From Methylophaga sp. (lineage in GTDB: Bacteria; Pseudomonadota; Gammaproteobacteria; Nitrosococcales; Methylophagaceae): DNA of 22,234 nt. Location: assembly GCA_014762585.1 (NCBI GenBank), contig JABURN010000175.1, positions 1 through 22,234 of the forward strand, in the 5' to 3' direction. The notes below the pieces were generated by a model. It saw only the letters and a list, made by a program, of their open reading frames with translations. It was not told the origin of the DNA and searched no databases. Numbering within the stretch: the first letter of the stretch is position 1; every line of letters begins with the position of its first letter. Positions 8,824 through 17,078 of the stretch are shown here, in pieces. Both the position numbers and the translations under genes were made by a program.

Positions 8824-9365
8824 GACACTGGCTCAAACCTTCAAGCCCCAGTGGTCTGATTCTCATCGTGGTGCTGATGTTCGGCTTCGGCTTTGCGCTG
8901 GTCCCACTTTACGATGTGTTTTGCGAAGTCACCGGCCTGAACGGTAAAACCAAAGGCGCCTATCAGGGGGACATCAATGCCCTGGCTGCCAATTCAGACC
9001 GGACCATCACCGTCCAGTTTGTTGCCAATCGCAATGACAATTTACCCTGGGGCTTCTACCCGGAACAGGAAGAAATCAAACTGACTGTAGGTGAACGTAA
9101 ACAGATCCATTTTTCAGTCAACAACAGCTATAACCGGGCGGTGGTCGCACAGGCTATACCCAGTGTATCTCCACCTCAGGCGGCCGATTACCTGAACAAA
9201 ATCGAATGTTTCTGTTTCCAGCGTCAGCCGCTTGCGGCCGGCGAAGCCAAACAGTTTCCATTGGTGTTTTTTGTTGATCCTGCACTACCGGAGGAGATCA
9301 GCAAGCTGACCTTATCCTATACCTTGTTTGATATCAGTGAGCGCGACGCGAGCGGCGTCGACTAG
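8820..9365 (+). CDS. ctaG: Cytochrome c oxidase assembly protein CtaG (Cox11), CuB insertion
   Basis: CtaG/Cox11 is an inner-membrane copper chaperone that delivers copper to the CuB site of subunit I. The 181-residue product has a short cytoplasmic N-terminus, one membrane helix (about 11-31) and a periplasmic immunoglobulin-like domain. The conserved copper cysteines are present: C130 and C132 in ECFCFQRQPL, and C35 just after the membrane helix in YDVFCEVTG. An upstream in-frame ATG at 8757 lies inside coxA. The ATG at 8820 fits better because it overlaps the coxA TGA (ATGA), has GGAG five bases before it, and gives the usual length. It belongs to the Cox11 family, not the unrelated Bacillus CtaG. 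Confidence 0.95.
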   Translation: MRHWLKPSSPSGLILIVVLMFGFGFALVPLYDVFCEVTGLNGKTKGAYQGDINALAANSDRTITVQFVANRNDNLPWGFYPEQEEIKLTVGERKQIHFSVNNSYNRAVVAQAIPSVSPPQAADYLNKIECFCFQRQPLAAGEAKQFPLVFFVDPALPEEISKLTLSYTLFDISERDASGVD

Positions 9366-9391
9366 CACTGTCATTTAGGGAGGAACTCATT

Positions 9392-10279
9392 ATGGCCCAA
9401 CATTCCGCCTACTATGTTCCACCACAAAGTCACTGGCCGATTATCGGTGCTGTCGGACTGTTTCTAACCCTTGGCGGTGCCGCCGCCCTGATTTATTCGC
9501 TGCAACAGGAGAGCGACAGCCTGCTGGCGCAGATTATGCTCAACTCAGGCGCTTTGATCCTGGCAGGCATGATGATTGGCTGGTTTGCAGCAGTGATTGC
9601 CGAATCACGTCAGGGTCTTTATTCAGCGCAGATGGACCGCTCCTTCCGCTACGGGATGTCCTGGTTTATTTTCTCCGAAGTCATGTTCTTTTTTGCCTTC
9701 TTCGGCGTGCTGTTTTACATCCGGGTGTTTGCCGTGCCCTGGCTGGATGGTGAAGGTGATAAAGGCCTGGCCAGCATGCTCTGGCCGCAGTTTCAGGCCT
9801 CATGGCCGCTGATGCAGGCACCCAACCCGGATCAATTTCCGCCTATCCGGGAAGTCATCAACCCCTGGCATATACCGCTGATCAACACCGTATTACTGGT
9901 CGGCTCAAGCTTTACCCTGCTCGCGGCTCACAAAGCCCTGAAACGTGAAGACAGACCCAAGCTGAAAGGCTGGCTCGGCTTGACGATTGTCTTGGGCCTG
10001 ACTTTCCTCGGTCTGCAGATCTATGAATATATTCATGCCTACACTGAACTGGATCTGACCCTGAAGTCCGGTATTTACGGGGCCACGTTTTTCATGCTGA
10101 CCGGTTTTCACGGTGCCCACGTCACTATCGGCAGCATTATTTTACTGGTGTTGCTGTTCCGAGTGTTTCAGGGTCACTTTACCCCGGACAAGCACTTCGG
10201 CTTTGAAGCCGGCGCCTGGTACTGGCACTTTGTCGATGTGGTCTGGATTTTTCTATTCACCACTGTTTATTTGCTATAG
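9392..10279 (+). CDS. coxC: Cytochrome c oxidase subunit III
   Basis: Subunit III stabilises the oxidase core and supports proton uptake into the D channel. The 295-residue product has the seven-helix plan of the family. Recognisable blocks are YYVPPQSHWPIIG near the start, RYGMSWFIFSEVMFFFAFF in helix III (about 87-105), LTGFHGAHVTIG (about 231-242), and the C-terminal WYWHFVDVVWIFLFTTVYL. The ATG at 9392 has a strong AGGGAGGAA ribosome site. The 26 bases after ctaG hold no further gene, although relatives often have small extra membrane genes near here. Confidence 0.97.
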   Translation: MAQHSAYYVPPQSHWPIIGAVGLFLTLGGAAALIYSLQQESDSLLAQIMLNSGALILAGMMIGWFAAVIAESRQGLYSAQMDRSFRYGMSWFIFSEVMFFFAFFGVLFYIRVFAVPWLDGEGDKGLASMLWPQFQASWPLMQAPNPDQFPPIREVINPWHIPLINTVLLVGSSFTLLAAHKALKREDRPKLKGWLGLTIVLGLTFLGLQIYEYIHAYTELDLTLKSGIYGATFFMLTGFHGAHVTIGSIILLVLLFRVFQGHFTPDKHFGFEAGAWYWHFVDVVWIFLFTTVYLL

Positions 10280-10302
10280 GAAGCCCGATTCAAGGAGATT
10301 TT

Positions 10303-11001
10303 GTGACAGCACAACGACTGCTTCAGACTAGGTTTCAGGGCGCCTTCAAATTGCGTCCGGCTTATCTGCTATTTGCCGCATTCGCGATCAGTCTGTGTCT
10401 GTTTCTCTCCCATTGGCAGTGGCAAAGAGCCCAGGCCGCTGAAGCACGCTACCAGGTCTACCTGCAGCAACAAAATCAGCCACCCGTATTTCTTTCTCAG
10501 GACTTGCCTGAATTCCAGCGGGTCGAGGCCAGCGGTACTATCGAAAACCTGTTCCTGCTGGACAACCAGATATATCAGGGACAGGTTGGTTGGCATGTGC
10601 TCGGTCTGTTCAGAAGTCAGCAGGGTCCAATACTGGTCAACCTCGGCTGGACGGCTAAAACAGAAACGAAACCGTCGCTGACAGCGTTTAGTGATATCAA
10701 CAGGCTCACAGGTCGAATCAAAACACCGGAGCCCGGCTTGATGCTGGCAGAGGCCAGAGAAGATCCTGCCTGGCCCGGGGTTTTACAGCAAATCGAGATC
10801 CCGTTGCTTAGTCAGCATCTGAATATCAAGCTGTTGCCCTATGTTATCTATGCCGATCCGGCACCGGTCGGGCTGGTTGCCGTTGATGCTGCACCTGAAA
10901 ACAAATATCCGATGCACGCGGGTTATGCAGTGCAATGGCTGCTTATCGGCCTTGCCTGCGGCATCATCACAGTGATTGCCAGTCGCCGGAGGGAATCATG
11001 A
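10303..11001 (+). CDS. SURF1-family cytochrome oxidase assembly protein
   Basis: SURF1 (Shy1) proteins help insert heme a into subunit I. The 232-residue product has the family's two-helix layout, with one helix near the N-terminus (about 20-36) and one near the C-terminus (about 208-226), enclosing a periplasmic domain. Family blocks are visible: WQWQR (38-42), LLDNQIYQGQVGWHVL (85-100), ILVNLGW (110-116) and YPMHAGYAVQW (202-212). The start is a GTG at 10303, supported by AAGGAG seven bases upstream. It follows coxC by 23 bases, and its TGA overlaps the next ATG. The position between coxC and ctaA fits the cox operons of other Gammaproteobacteria. Confidence 0.92.
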   Translation: MTAQRLLQTRFQGAFKLRPAYLLFAAFAISLCLFLSHWQWQRAQAAEARYQVYLQQQNQPPVFLSQDLPEFQRVEASGTIENLFLLDNQIYQGQVGWHVLGLFRSQQGPILVNLGWTAKTETKPSLTAFSDINRLTGRIKTPEPGLMLAEAREDPAWPGVLQQIEIPLLSQHLNIKLLPYVIYADPAPVGLVAVDAAPENKYPMHAGYAVQWLLIGLACGIITVIASRRRES

Positions 11002-11531
11002 CACAAAAGCCATGGCTATTCAGAATCATCTGGCTGATCGCTTTATTGCCACTGCTATTTGCCTGGGGGCTGGCTTTAATCGGTAATCAGCTACCACTGG
11101 ACACCAAAAATAATGGCGAATTAATGCCGGCAGGCATGACTGTGCCTCAGCAGCTCTCTGACGAGCTGGACGGCAAGTGGGGGCTCTTGATGCTCAGTCA
11201 GCAATGCAATAACGGTTGTACCGAGCAGTTACACCGCTTGCAGCAATTACACACGGCAATGGGCTCAGACCTGAAACGGGTTCAGCCTTTGTGGCTTTCA
11301 AGTGACATGGGCAAGGACCGGCCCGATAACGTCAACTACGAGCAAGTCCGCTCAGTCACTGCTCCAGCGTTGATTGACTGGTTTAATCAAAATCAGCTTG
11401 ACTGGCAGGATCACAGCTTCTGGCTGGTTGATCCGGCAGGGAATCTGGTGATGCGTTTTGCACCCGATTTGAACGGCCAGAAAATTCTGGCCGATATCGA
11501 CTGGTTACTCAAGGCTTCGCATATCGGATAG
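10998..11531 (+). CDS. Membrane-anchored SCO/thioredoxin-like protein, probable CuA assembly factor
   Basis: The 177-residue product has one N-terminal membrane helix (about 8-29) and a periplasmic domain that looks like a reduced thioredoxin fold. It carries C70-N-N-G-C74, a CxxxC pair after a hydrophobic strand (WGLLMLSQQ). Later, D138-H139-S precedes FWLVDPAGNLVMRF. SCO1/SenC copper chaperones bind copper through CxxxC plus a histidine in a DHS/DHT motif before the IDPDG strand, so the whole ligand set appears to be present. I infer copper delivery to CuA. Overall similarity to classic SCO is low, and databases may list it as hypothetical. The ATG at 10998 overlaps the SURF1 TGA (ATGA), with GGAGG upstream. 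An in-frame ATG at 10935 lies inside SURF1 and is less likely. Confidence 0.75.
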   Translation: MTQKPWLFRIIWLIALLPLLFAWGLALIGNQLPLDTKNNGELMPAGMTVPQQLSDELDGKWGLLMLSQQCNNGCTEQLHRLQQLHTAMGSDLKRVQPLWLSSDMGKDRPDNVNYEQVRSVTAPALIDWFNQNQLDWQDHSFWLVDPAGNLVMRFAPDLNGQKILADIDWLLKASHIG

Positions 11532-11535
11532 GACT

Positions 11536-12534
11536 ATGTCACTCAAGTCTCTCGCCAACCTCGCATTTGCTCTCGCCTTCATCGTGGTCACCCTCGGTGC
11601 CCTGACCCGATTGCTGGATGCTGGGCTTGGCTGCCCTGACTGGCCGGGATGCTATGGTCAGTTGCTCCCGCCGGCAGAGCATGAGAAGCATCTTTTCAGC
11701 GGCCTTGATACCGGCAAGGCCTGGATGGAAATGATTCACCGTTACGCAGCGGGCTTACTGGGTCTGATTATCCTGCTAATCATGATACGGCTGGAAAGAG
11801 ACCCGGGAGTCAGCCCGCGCAGCCGCTGGCTGAGCCGCGGCCTGCTTGCACTGGTTATCGCCCAGGCCCTGTTTGGCATGTGGACGGTGACCATGAAACT
11901 GCAACCCCAGATTGTCACCATTCACCTGCTGGGCGGCATGATACTTCTCGCATTACTCTGGCGGCTGCGTAAGCAGTTTTATCCTCAGGACAGGGTGACT
12001 ATTCCAGCGACCCTGAAAAACTTAGTGGGCACAGTGATCATACTCACTTTCTTTCAGATCAGCCTGGGTGGCTGGACCAGCAGTCAGTATGCTGGTCTGG
12101 CGTGTACCGACTTCCCTACCTGTCAGGGGCAATGGCTGCCGGCAGCGCCCTTAAAAGAGGCCTTTAACCTGACAGAGTTTATCGATCAAAGTCATGAAGG
12201 CGGTCTGCTATCAGCTGAAGCAAGACAAAGCATTCAGGTGGTGCATCGTTTTTTTGCGATGATATTGACCTTGTGTCTTATCAGCCTATGCATCGCTTTA
12301 TGGCGCTATACGATGCTCAGAATGCAGATATGTCTACTCCTGTTTCTGACCACATTGCAGATCGCACTGGGCATTGCTAACGCACTGCTGATGCTGCCAC
12401 TGACTCTGGCTCTCGCGCATAACACGGGTGCCGCCTTGCTGATGCTTTGTCTGCTTGATCTTCATCAGCGATTGAAACCTGCTGCCAGCGGTATTGCCCA
12501 CCGCCAAACTTCTGTCTCACAAACTACGGGGTGA
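11536..12534 (+). CDS. ctaA: Heme A synthase (COX15/CtaA family)
   Basis: CtaA oxidises the C8 methyl group of heme O to a formyl group, giving heme A for the oxidase. The 332-residue protein has eight predicted membrane helices in two related halves. Four heme-ligand histidines fall in the expected helices: H68 (MIHRYAAG), H130 (VTIHLLGG), H237 (VVHRFFAM) and H295 (LAHNTGAA). Each half also has a cysteine pair, C33/C39 (GCPDWPGC) and C190/C196 (ACTDFPTC), as in the Bacillus-type enzymes. It starts 4 bases after the preceding gene, with an AGGA ribosome site. The ctaB gene follows immediately, so O-to-A conversion and heme O synthesis are co-transcribed. Confidence 0.95.
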   Translation: MSLKSLANLAFALAFIVVTLGALTRLLDAGLGCPDWPGCYGQLLPPAEHEKHLFSGLDTGKAWMEMIHRYAAGLLGLIILLIMIRLERDPGVSPRSRWLSRGLLALVIAQALFGMWTVTMKLQPQIVTIHLLGGMILLALLWRLRKQFYPQDRVTIPATLKNLVGTVIILTFFQISLGGWTSSQYAGLACTDFPTCQGQWLPAAPLKEAFNLTEFIDQSHEGGLLSAEARQSIQVVHRFFAMILTLCLISLCIALWRYTMLRMQICLLLFLTTLQIALGIANALLMLPLTLALAHNTGAALLMLCLLDLHQRLKPAASGIAHRQTSVSQTTG

Positions 12535-12538
12535 CGCC

Positions 12539-13435
12539 ATGCAAAACTCTATTGTCACAACGCCTGCTTTACACCGTGCCAACTGGAAAGATTACCTGGC
12601 ACTGTGCAAACCCAAAGTCGTACTGCTGATGCTGCTGACTGCCCTGGTCGGCGCATTACTGGCACCTGGCTGGCCCGACACGGGCGTTTTGACCATCGCC
12701 GTTATCGGCATTGCGTGTTGTGCGGCCAGTGGCGCTGCCATTAACAACCTGATTGATCACAAGCTGGATGCCACCATGGCCCGGACCCGTCAGCGGCCGG
12801 TGGTGACCGGTCATCTCACGCCACTTCAGGCGCTCACCTTTGCCTTGATTTTGGCAGCGTCGGGGCTTTTACTGCTGTGGTTTCTGGTCAATCCGGTCAC
12901 CATGTGGCTGACGCTGTTTGCTTTGATTGGTTACGCAGTGATTTACACACTGTTTCTGAAACGGGCAACACCGCAGAATATCACCATCGGCGGACTCGCC
13001 GGTGCCATGCCTCCATTACTTGGCTGGACTGCAGTAAGCGGACAGATTGATCCCGATGCCCTGTTGCTGGTGCTGATCATCTTTGTCTGGACACCGCCCC
13101 ACTTCTGGGCCCTGGCATTACATAAAAAAGACGAATACGCCGGCGCCAAAGTGCCCATGCTGCCGGTCACGCATGGTGATGCCTTTACCCGCACCCAGAT
13201 TCTTCTATACAGCCTGTTACTGTTCGCCTGCACCCTGCTGCCGTTTGTCACCGGGATGAGCAGCTGGCTTTATCTAACCGGTGTTCTGCTGCTGAACATT
13301 TATCAGTTCAGAGGCGTGAAACAGTTATTTGATGAGCGGGACCCGCTGGCTGCCTGGCGACTGTTCAAGTATTCCATTCAGTACTTGATGTGGCTGTTCC
13401 TGCTGTTGCTGGTCGACAGCATGATATTCGGCTAA
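12539..13435 (+). CDS. ctaB: Protoheme IX farnesyltransferase (heme O synthase)
   Basis: CtaB, also called CyoE, transfers a farnesyl group to the 2-vinyl of protoheme in the inner membrane, giving heme O, the substrate of CtaA. The 298-residue product belongs to the UbiA prenyltransferase superfamily and has about nine helices. The first Mg-diphosphate motif is N69-x3-D73-x3-D77 (NNLIDHKLDATMARTRQRP). The second conserved loop is KKDEYAGAKVPMLPVTHG (from about 196). TPPHFWALAL (185-194) is specific to heme O synthases. The ATG at 12539 lies 4 bases after the ctaA stop and gives the normal N-terminus, while the upstream ATG at 12494 lies in ctaA. It is the last recognised cox gene, and no separate sco1/senC gene follows. 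Confidence 0.95.
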   Translation: MQNSIVTTPALHRANWKDYLALCKPKVVLLMLLTALVGALLAPGWPDTGVLTIAVIGIACCAASGAAINNLIDHKLDATMARTRQRPVVTGHLTPLQALTFALILAASGLLLLWFLVNPVTMWLTLFALIGYAVIYTLFLKRATPQNITIGGLAGAMPPLLGWTAVSGQIDPDALLLVLIIFVWTPPHFWALALHKKDEYAGAKVPMLPVTHGDAFTRTQILLYSLLLFACTLLPFVTGMSSWLYLTGVLLLNIYQFRGVKQLFDERDPLAAWRLFKYSIQYLMWLFLLLLVDSMIFG

Positions 13436-13439
13436 GCGC

Positions 13440-13468
13440 TTGAAGAACCGTCGAAAAAGGCATAGAGT
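13440..13468 (+). promoter_or_regulatory. Weak candidate promoter before the Yip1-family gene
   Basis: TTGAAG at 13440-13445 and TAGAGT at 13463-13468 are spaced by 17 bp, about 60 bases before the next start codon. Both hexamers deviate from consensus. It would give the following gene its own start site, but readthrough from the cox operon is equally possible because I see no terminator after ctaB. Confidence 0.3.
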
Positions 13469-13525
13469 GAAATTGAAGCGGTCCTTGATGTTAATGCTCA
13501 GTTAACGACCACAAGGAGGTCTGCT

Positions 13526-14122
13526 ATGTACCATCATCACCGTAAGCACTTCTGGGGGCTTTTCTCTGTTCCACGCGTCGAGTGGAAATCGATCAGCGAC
13601 GAAAATCTTGATATTACGCAATTCGGCATTTTGCGCATGATCACGCTGGCGGCAGTGCCGGCAGTGGCATTTTTAATTGGCATTAATCAGGTTGGCTGGA
13701 GTCTGGCCGGTAATGATTTCAATAAGATTGTGCTGGCCGATGCCCTGCCGATGGCAGTGGCATTTTATGTACTGATTATCGCCTTCACTTCAATGATGGC
13801 CTATTTCACCTTTGCCATGGAAAGAGCCTTTGGTGAGGAAGCCAGTTTCGGACGCTGTCTGTTGTTTACCACCTATACCGCGACACCCATGTATATGGCG
13901 GGTCTGATTGGTTTCATACCCATCGTCTGGCTGGCCATGCTGGTGTTACTGTTATCGGTCTGCTACAGCCTTTACCTGTTGTATCTGGGCATACCCATTT
14001 ACATGAATATCGATGAAGGCAAAGGTTATGTTGTGTCTACATCGATTATTTCAGCAGGCCTGTGCATGCTGGTCGTATTCAACGTACTCACCGTCATTAT
14101 CTGGAGTACTATCGTCGTCTGA
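13526..14122 (+). CDS. Yip1-family integral membrane protein
   Basis: The 198-residue product has a short histidine-rich N-terminus (YHHHRKHFWGLFSVPRVEW), then five predicted membrane helices (about 36-55, 73-95, 115-132, 134-157 and 172-195). The layout, the FSVPRVEWKSI opening and the proline and glycine residues in the helices (FIPIVW, LGIPIYM) match the bacterial Yip1 domain family. The biochemical function of that family is not established. A near-perfect AAGGAGGT ribosome site precedes the ATG, so strong translation is expected. It lies 90 bases after ctaB on the same strand. A link to the oxidase is possible from position alone and I do not claim it. Confidence 0.8.
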   Translation: MYHHHRKHFWGLFSVPRVEWKSISDENLDITQFGILRMITLAAVPAVAFLIGINQVGWSLAGNDFNKIVLADALPMAVAFYVLIIAFTSMMAYFTFAMERAFGEEASFGRCLLFTTYTATPMYMAGLIGFIPIVWLAMLVLLLSVCYSLYLLYLGIPIYMNIDEGKGYVVSTSIISAGLCMLVVFNVLTVIIWSTIVV

Positions 14123-14150
14123 GTCAGAAAGGCCTCAGCATCACATTAAG

Positions 14151-14177
14151 TCAGCGCCTGTGGCCAGCAGGCGCTGA
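14151..14177 (+). repeat. Perfect 10-bp inverted repeat (hairpin) between the Yip1 and GGDEF genes
   Basis: TCAGCGCCTG (14151-14160) and CAGGCGCTGA (14168-14177) are perfect inverted copies around a 7-base loop. The RNA would form a stable GC-rich stem 28 bases after the Yip1-family stop codon. No T-run follows (TACATTAC), so it is not a standard intrinsic terminator. It may protect the upstream mRNA 3' end, or mark a Rho-dependent stop. Confidence 0.6.
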
Positions 14178-14295
14178 TACATTACAACGCTCATGGCCTG
14201 TTTTGAATTTCGGCATCATGCTGTATCGCATTCCGCGCTGTATGATGGGCACACGCTCTTTTTTCGAGTCAAATGCCAGTAAAAGGCCTCAATGA

Positions 14296-15789
14296 ATGGA
14301 TGCCCCTAATCAAAACGCCTCTCACCATGACGCGTTTATTGAATACCTTGAAAAATACAAACTTCTGACCGGTTCGATACCGGTCTCTCTTTTTATCAGT
14401 ACTTGTCTGGCGGTCATTATGGCCACCGTACTATACGGACAGGTGGCTTATACCAGTCTAATAAGCTGGCTTGTCATACTGGTCAGCATCCATATCATTC
14501 GCTTGCTGGTTTTTTATCAATTTAATCGCTCGTCGAATTTTGACCGTCAGCAGATAAACCTGCATCTGCGATTTTTCAGGTTCGGGACTTTGATGTCGGC
14601 TCTGGTCTGGGGCTGGGCCGGCTTTTTCTTCTCGCAACAAGTTGAACTTAGTTACCAGATTTTTATCACTTTCACGTTAGGCGGCCTGGTGGTCGGTGCG
14701 ACCTCGTCGCTTGCAACTGACAGGTTATCTGTTGTCAGTTTCATTATGGTGACGATACTCCCCAATTGCCTGCACTATTTTATTGCCGGTAATGAACTGC
14801 CCATGGCGATGGGCCTGATGCTGATGCTATTTGCCGGTTTCATGCTCAATACCGGCCGTTTGCAGGGAAGTAATCTGCATGAGAATCTGAACCTCAGAAT
14901 CAAGGCGCGGCAGGATGCCAGCCAGTTTCGAGAAGTGCTTAACTTCAGCCCGGTCGCGGTCAGCATCTTCAGTCTGGACGATAACCAGATGCTCTATATC
15001 AACAGGCGTTACCTGGAATTATTCAGCCGCAGTTTCAAACCCTTCGAAGTCAACAACGAGAGCGGTTTTGCCATCGAAGCCTCTCAGCTTGACTCCATCA
15101 AAGCCAGACTGCTGCGTAATCAGACCGTGTCTAACCTATTGCTCAAAGTGACTTCAAAGCAGACACAGGAAGTGAAATGGTGTATCGGCTCTTTTCTGCA
15201 GGTGACTTATCTGAATACCCCCTCGATTCTGGCCTGGTTTTATGACATCAGCGACCGAATCGAAATGGAGCAACAGATCCGGCATCTTGCCTACCATGAC
15301 TCGCTGACCGATTTACCCAATCGTTATCTGTTTGAGGATCGCCTGAATCTGGCCCTGAAGTACGCAAAACGCAATCAGCGGCAACTGGGTGTTTTGTTTA
15401 TTGATCTTGATGGTTTTAAAGCGGTCAACGATACCTATGGTCATGACATCGGCGATATGCTGCTTAAAGCCGTTTCCGCCCGGATAGCCTCTTTACTGCG
15501 CGTATCAGATACCCTGTCCCGGGTCGGTGGTGATGAGTTTATCGTGTTGCTGCCGGAAATCGCCGACAGCGATGACGGCCTTCATGTTGCGGGAAAATTA
15601 CTCGATGCACTGGCTGAACCCTTTGATATTGCTGAGCAGTCACTGCTGGTGTCGGCCAGCATTGGACTCGCCATGTACCCTGAGCATGGAGAGGACGATC
15701 AGACCTTGCTGAAAAAGGCTGATATTGCGATGTATGAGGCCAAGAAAGACGGGAAAAATGCTGTGCGTGTGTTTCAGACACAAGAATAA
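14296..15789 (+). CDS. Membrane-bound PAS-GGDEF diguanylate cyclase
   Basis: The product is predicted to make cyclic di-GMP from two GTP. It has 497 residues. The N-terminal part (about 25-190) holds about five or six hydrophobic helices, like a MASE-type membrane sensor. A PAS-like segment follows (about 208-325; FSPVAVSIFSLDDNQMLYIN, then WFYDISDRIEMEQQ), with the usual LAYHDSLTDLPNR linker at 331-343. The GGDEF domain runs from about 344 to 493. The active-site motif is intact (G411-G-D-E-F415), and an RxxD inhibitory site, R402-V-S-D405, lies the standard five residues before it, so product inhibition is expected. No EAL domain is present. The ATG directly follows an in-frame stop, and the ribosome site (AAAGG) is weak. 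The stop codon lies 3 bases from the rnpB 3' end. Confidence 0.93.
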   Translation: MDAPNQNASHHDAFIEYLEKYKLLTGSIPVSLFISTCLAVIMATVLYGQVAYTSLISWLVILVSIHIIRLLVFYQFNRSSNFDRQQINLHLRFFRFGTLMSALVWGWAGFFFSQQVELSYQIFITFTLGGLVVGATSSLATDRLSVVSFIMVTILPNCLHYFIAGNELPMAMGLMLMLFAGFMLNTGRLQGSNLHENLNLRIKARQDASQFREVLNFSPVAVSIFSLDDNQMLYINRRYLELFSRSFKPFEVNNESGFAIEASQLDSIKARLLRNQTVSNLLLKVTSKQTQEVKWCIGSFLQVTYLNTPSILAWFYDISDRIEMEQQIRHLAYHDSLTDLPNRYLFEDRLNLALKYAKRNQRQLGVLFIDLDGFKAVNDTYGHDIGDMLLKAVSARIASLLRVSDTLSRVGGDEFIVLLPEIADSDDGLHVAGKLLDALAEPFDIAEQSLLVSASIGLAMYPEHGEDDQTLLKKADIAMYEAKKDGKNAVRVFQTQE

Positions 15790-15792
15790 AAA
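15784..15792 (-). terminator. U-run of the rnpB terminator, overlapping the GGDEF stop codon
   Basis: On the minus strand the P1 stem of RNase P RNA is followed directly by TTTTTATT. The P1 helix plus this U-run can serve as an intrinsic terminator. On the plus strand the same bases include the TAA (15787-15789) that ends the diguanylate cyclase gene, so the two convergent genes share these bases. Confidence 0.6.
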
Positions 15793-16140
<348 letters not shown>

Positions 16141-16146
16141 CGCGTT

Positions 16147-16152
16147 ATTTTA
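16147..16152 (-). promoter_or_regulatory. Candidate -10 element of rnpB
   Basis: On the minus strand TAAAAT sits 6 bases before the predicted RNA 5' end, the right place for a -10 box, in the short gap after rsmI. The -35 region would fall inside the rsmI 3' end, where I see only a poor match (CAGCAG). Confidence 0.45.
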
Positions 16153-16163
16153 CCTCAGCGCTG

Positions 16164-17012
16164 TTATTTCTGCTGTAATTTCAACGCCAGTTGATACGCC
16201 TCGTTCTTACTTCCCCCGGTAATGCCGGCCGCGATCGCCGCCGCTTTTTTTACCGGTAGCTCGGGTAGCAACAAACTCAATACTCTTTGCATTTCCTGCT
16301 CATCAGCAGTTACAGCATCGGACGCCCCCTCAATCAGAAGCACACATTCTCCGCGTTGCTGATTGGCATCACCAGCGACCCATTCAAGTAGCTCACTCAG
16401 AGGCCGGGTCTCGATGGTTTCATGGATTTTAGTCAGTTCACGTGCCAGACAGCCGCGGCGTTCTGGCCCAAAAATCTCAGCACAGTCTTTCAGTGTATCC
16501 AGCAGACGGCGGGGGCTCTCATAAAAAATCAGTGTGTGTTGATCATTTTTTAGCTGCGATAACTGCTGTCGACGGGCGGCTGACTTGGGTGGCAGAAAGC
16601 CCTCGAAGCTGAAGCGATCTGACGCCACACCTGAGACGGATAAGGCCGAAATCAGGGCACAGCTGCCTGGCACTGGCACAACCTGAATAGCCTGCGATTT
16701 CACCAGCGAGACCAGTCGGTAACCCGGGTCACTGATGAGCGGGGTGCCGGCATCACTGATAAGCGCTATGGACTCTCCGGCCAGAAGCCGCTGCAACAGC
16801 AACTCACTGCGTTGCTGCTCATTATGCTCATGCAATGACTGTAGTGGCGTGGTGATGCCAAAATGCTGCAGCAGCAGTTTGCTGTGACGGGTATCTTCGG
16901 CCGCAATGAGATCCACTATTTTCAGCGTGTCGATGGCGCGCTGAGAGAAATCATTCAGATTGCCTATGGGTGTGGCCACCACGAACAATTGTCCGGCTTG
17001 TGAAGCAGTCAC
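16164..17012 (-). CDS. rsmI: 16S rRNA (cytidine(1402)-2'-O)-methyltransferase RsmI
   Basis: RsmI methylates the 2'-hydroxyl of C1402 in 16S rRNA, the nucleotide that RsmH modifies on the base. The 282-residue product shows the tetrapyrrole-methylase fold. It has FVVATPIGNLNDFSQRA at the start, IAAEDTRHSKLLL, the SAM-binding loop ALISDAGTPLISDPGYRL (about 83-100), VVPVPGSCALISALSVSG, FEGFLPPKSAARR, and FYESPRRLLDTL. The start is a GTG at 17012, supported by an AAGGA site seven bases upstream and by normal family length. It is transcribed away from lpoA across a 66-base divergent gap. The rsmI/lpoA divergence is conserved in many Gammaproteobacteria. Confidence 0.95.
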   Translation of the reverse strand: MTASQAGQLFVVATPIGNLNDFSQRAIDTLKIVDLIAAEDTRHSKLLLQHFGITTPLQSLHEHNEQQRSELLLQRLLAGESIALISDAGTPLISDPGYRLVSLVKSQAIQVVPVPGSCALISALSVSGVASDRFSFEGFLPPKSAARRQQLSQLKNDQHTLIFYESPRRLLDTLKDCAEIFGPERRGCLARELTKIHETIETRPLSELLEWVAGDANQQRGECVLLIEGASDAVTADEQEMQRVLSLLLPELPVKKAAAIAAGITGGSKNEAYQLALKLQQK

Positions 17013-17078
17013 AATTTTTCCTTAATTCAATGTGTAATTGTGGTCGTAATATACGCGAACAGGTAAGATGATGCTTCC

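Noticed and set aside
17013..17078. Possible divergent promoters between rsmI and lpoA (TAATAT and TATATT-like boxes)
   Set aside because: No -35 element of acceptable quality lies at a standard spacing on either strand, so I did not annotate them.
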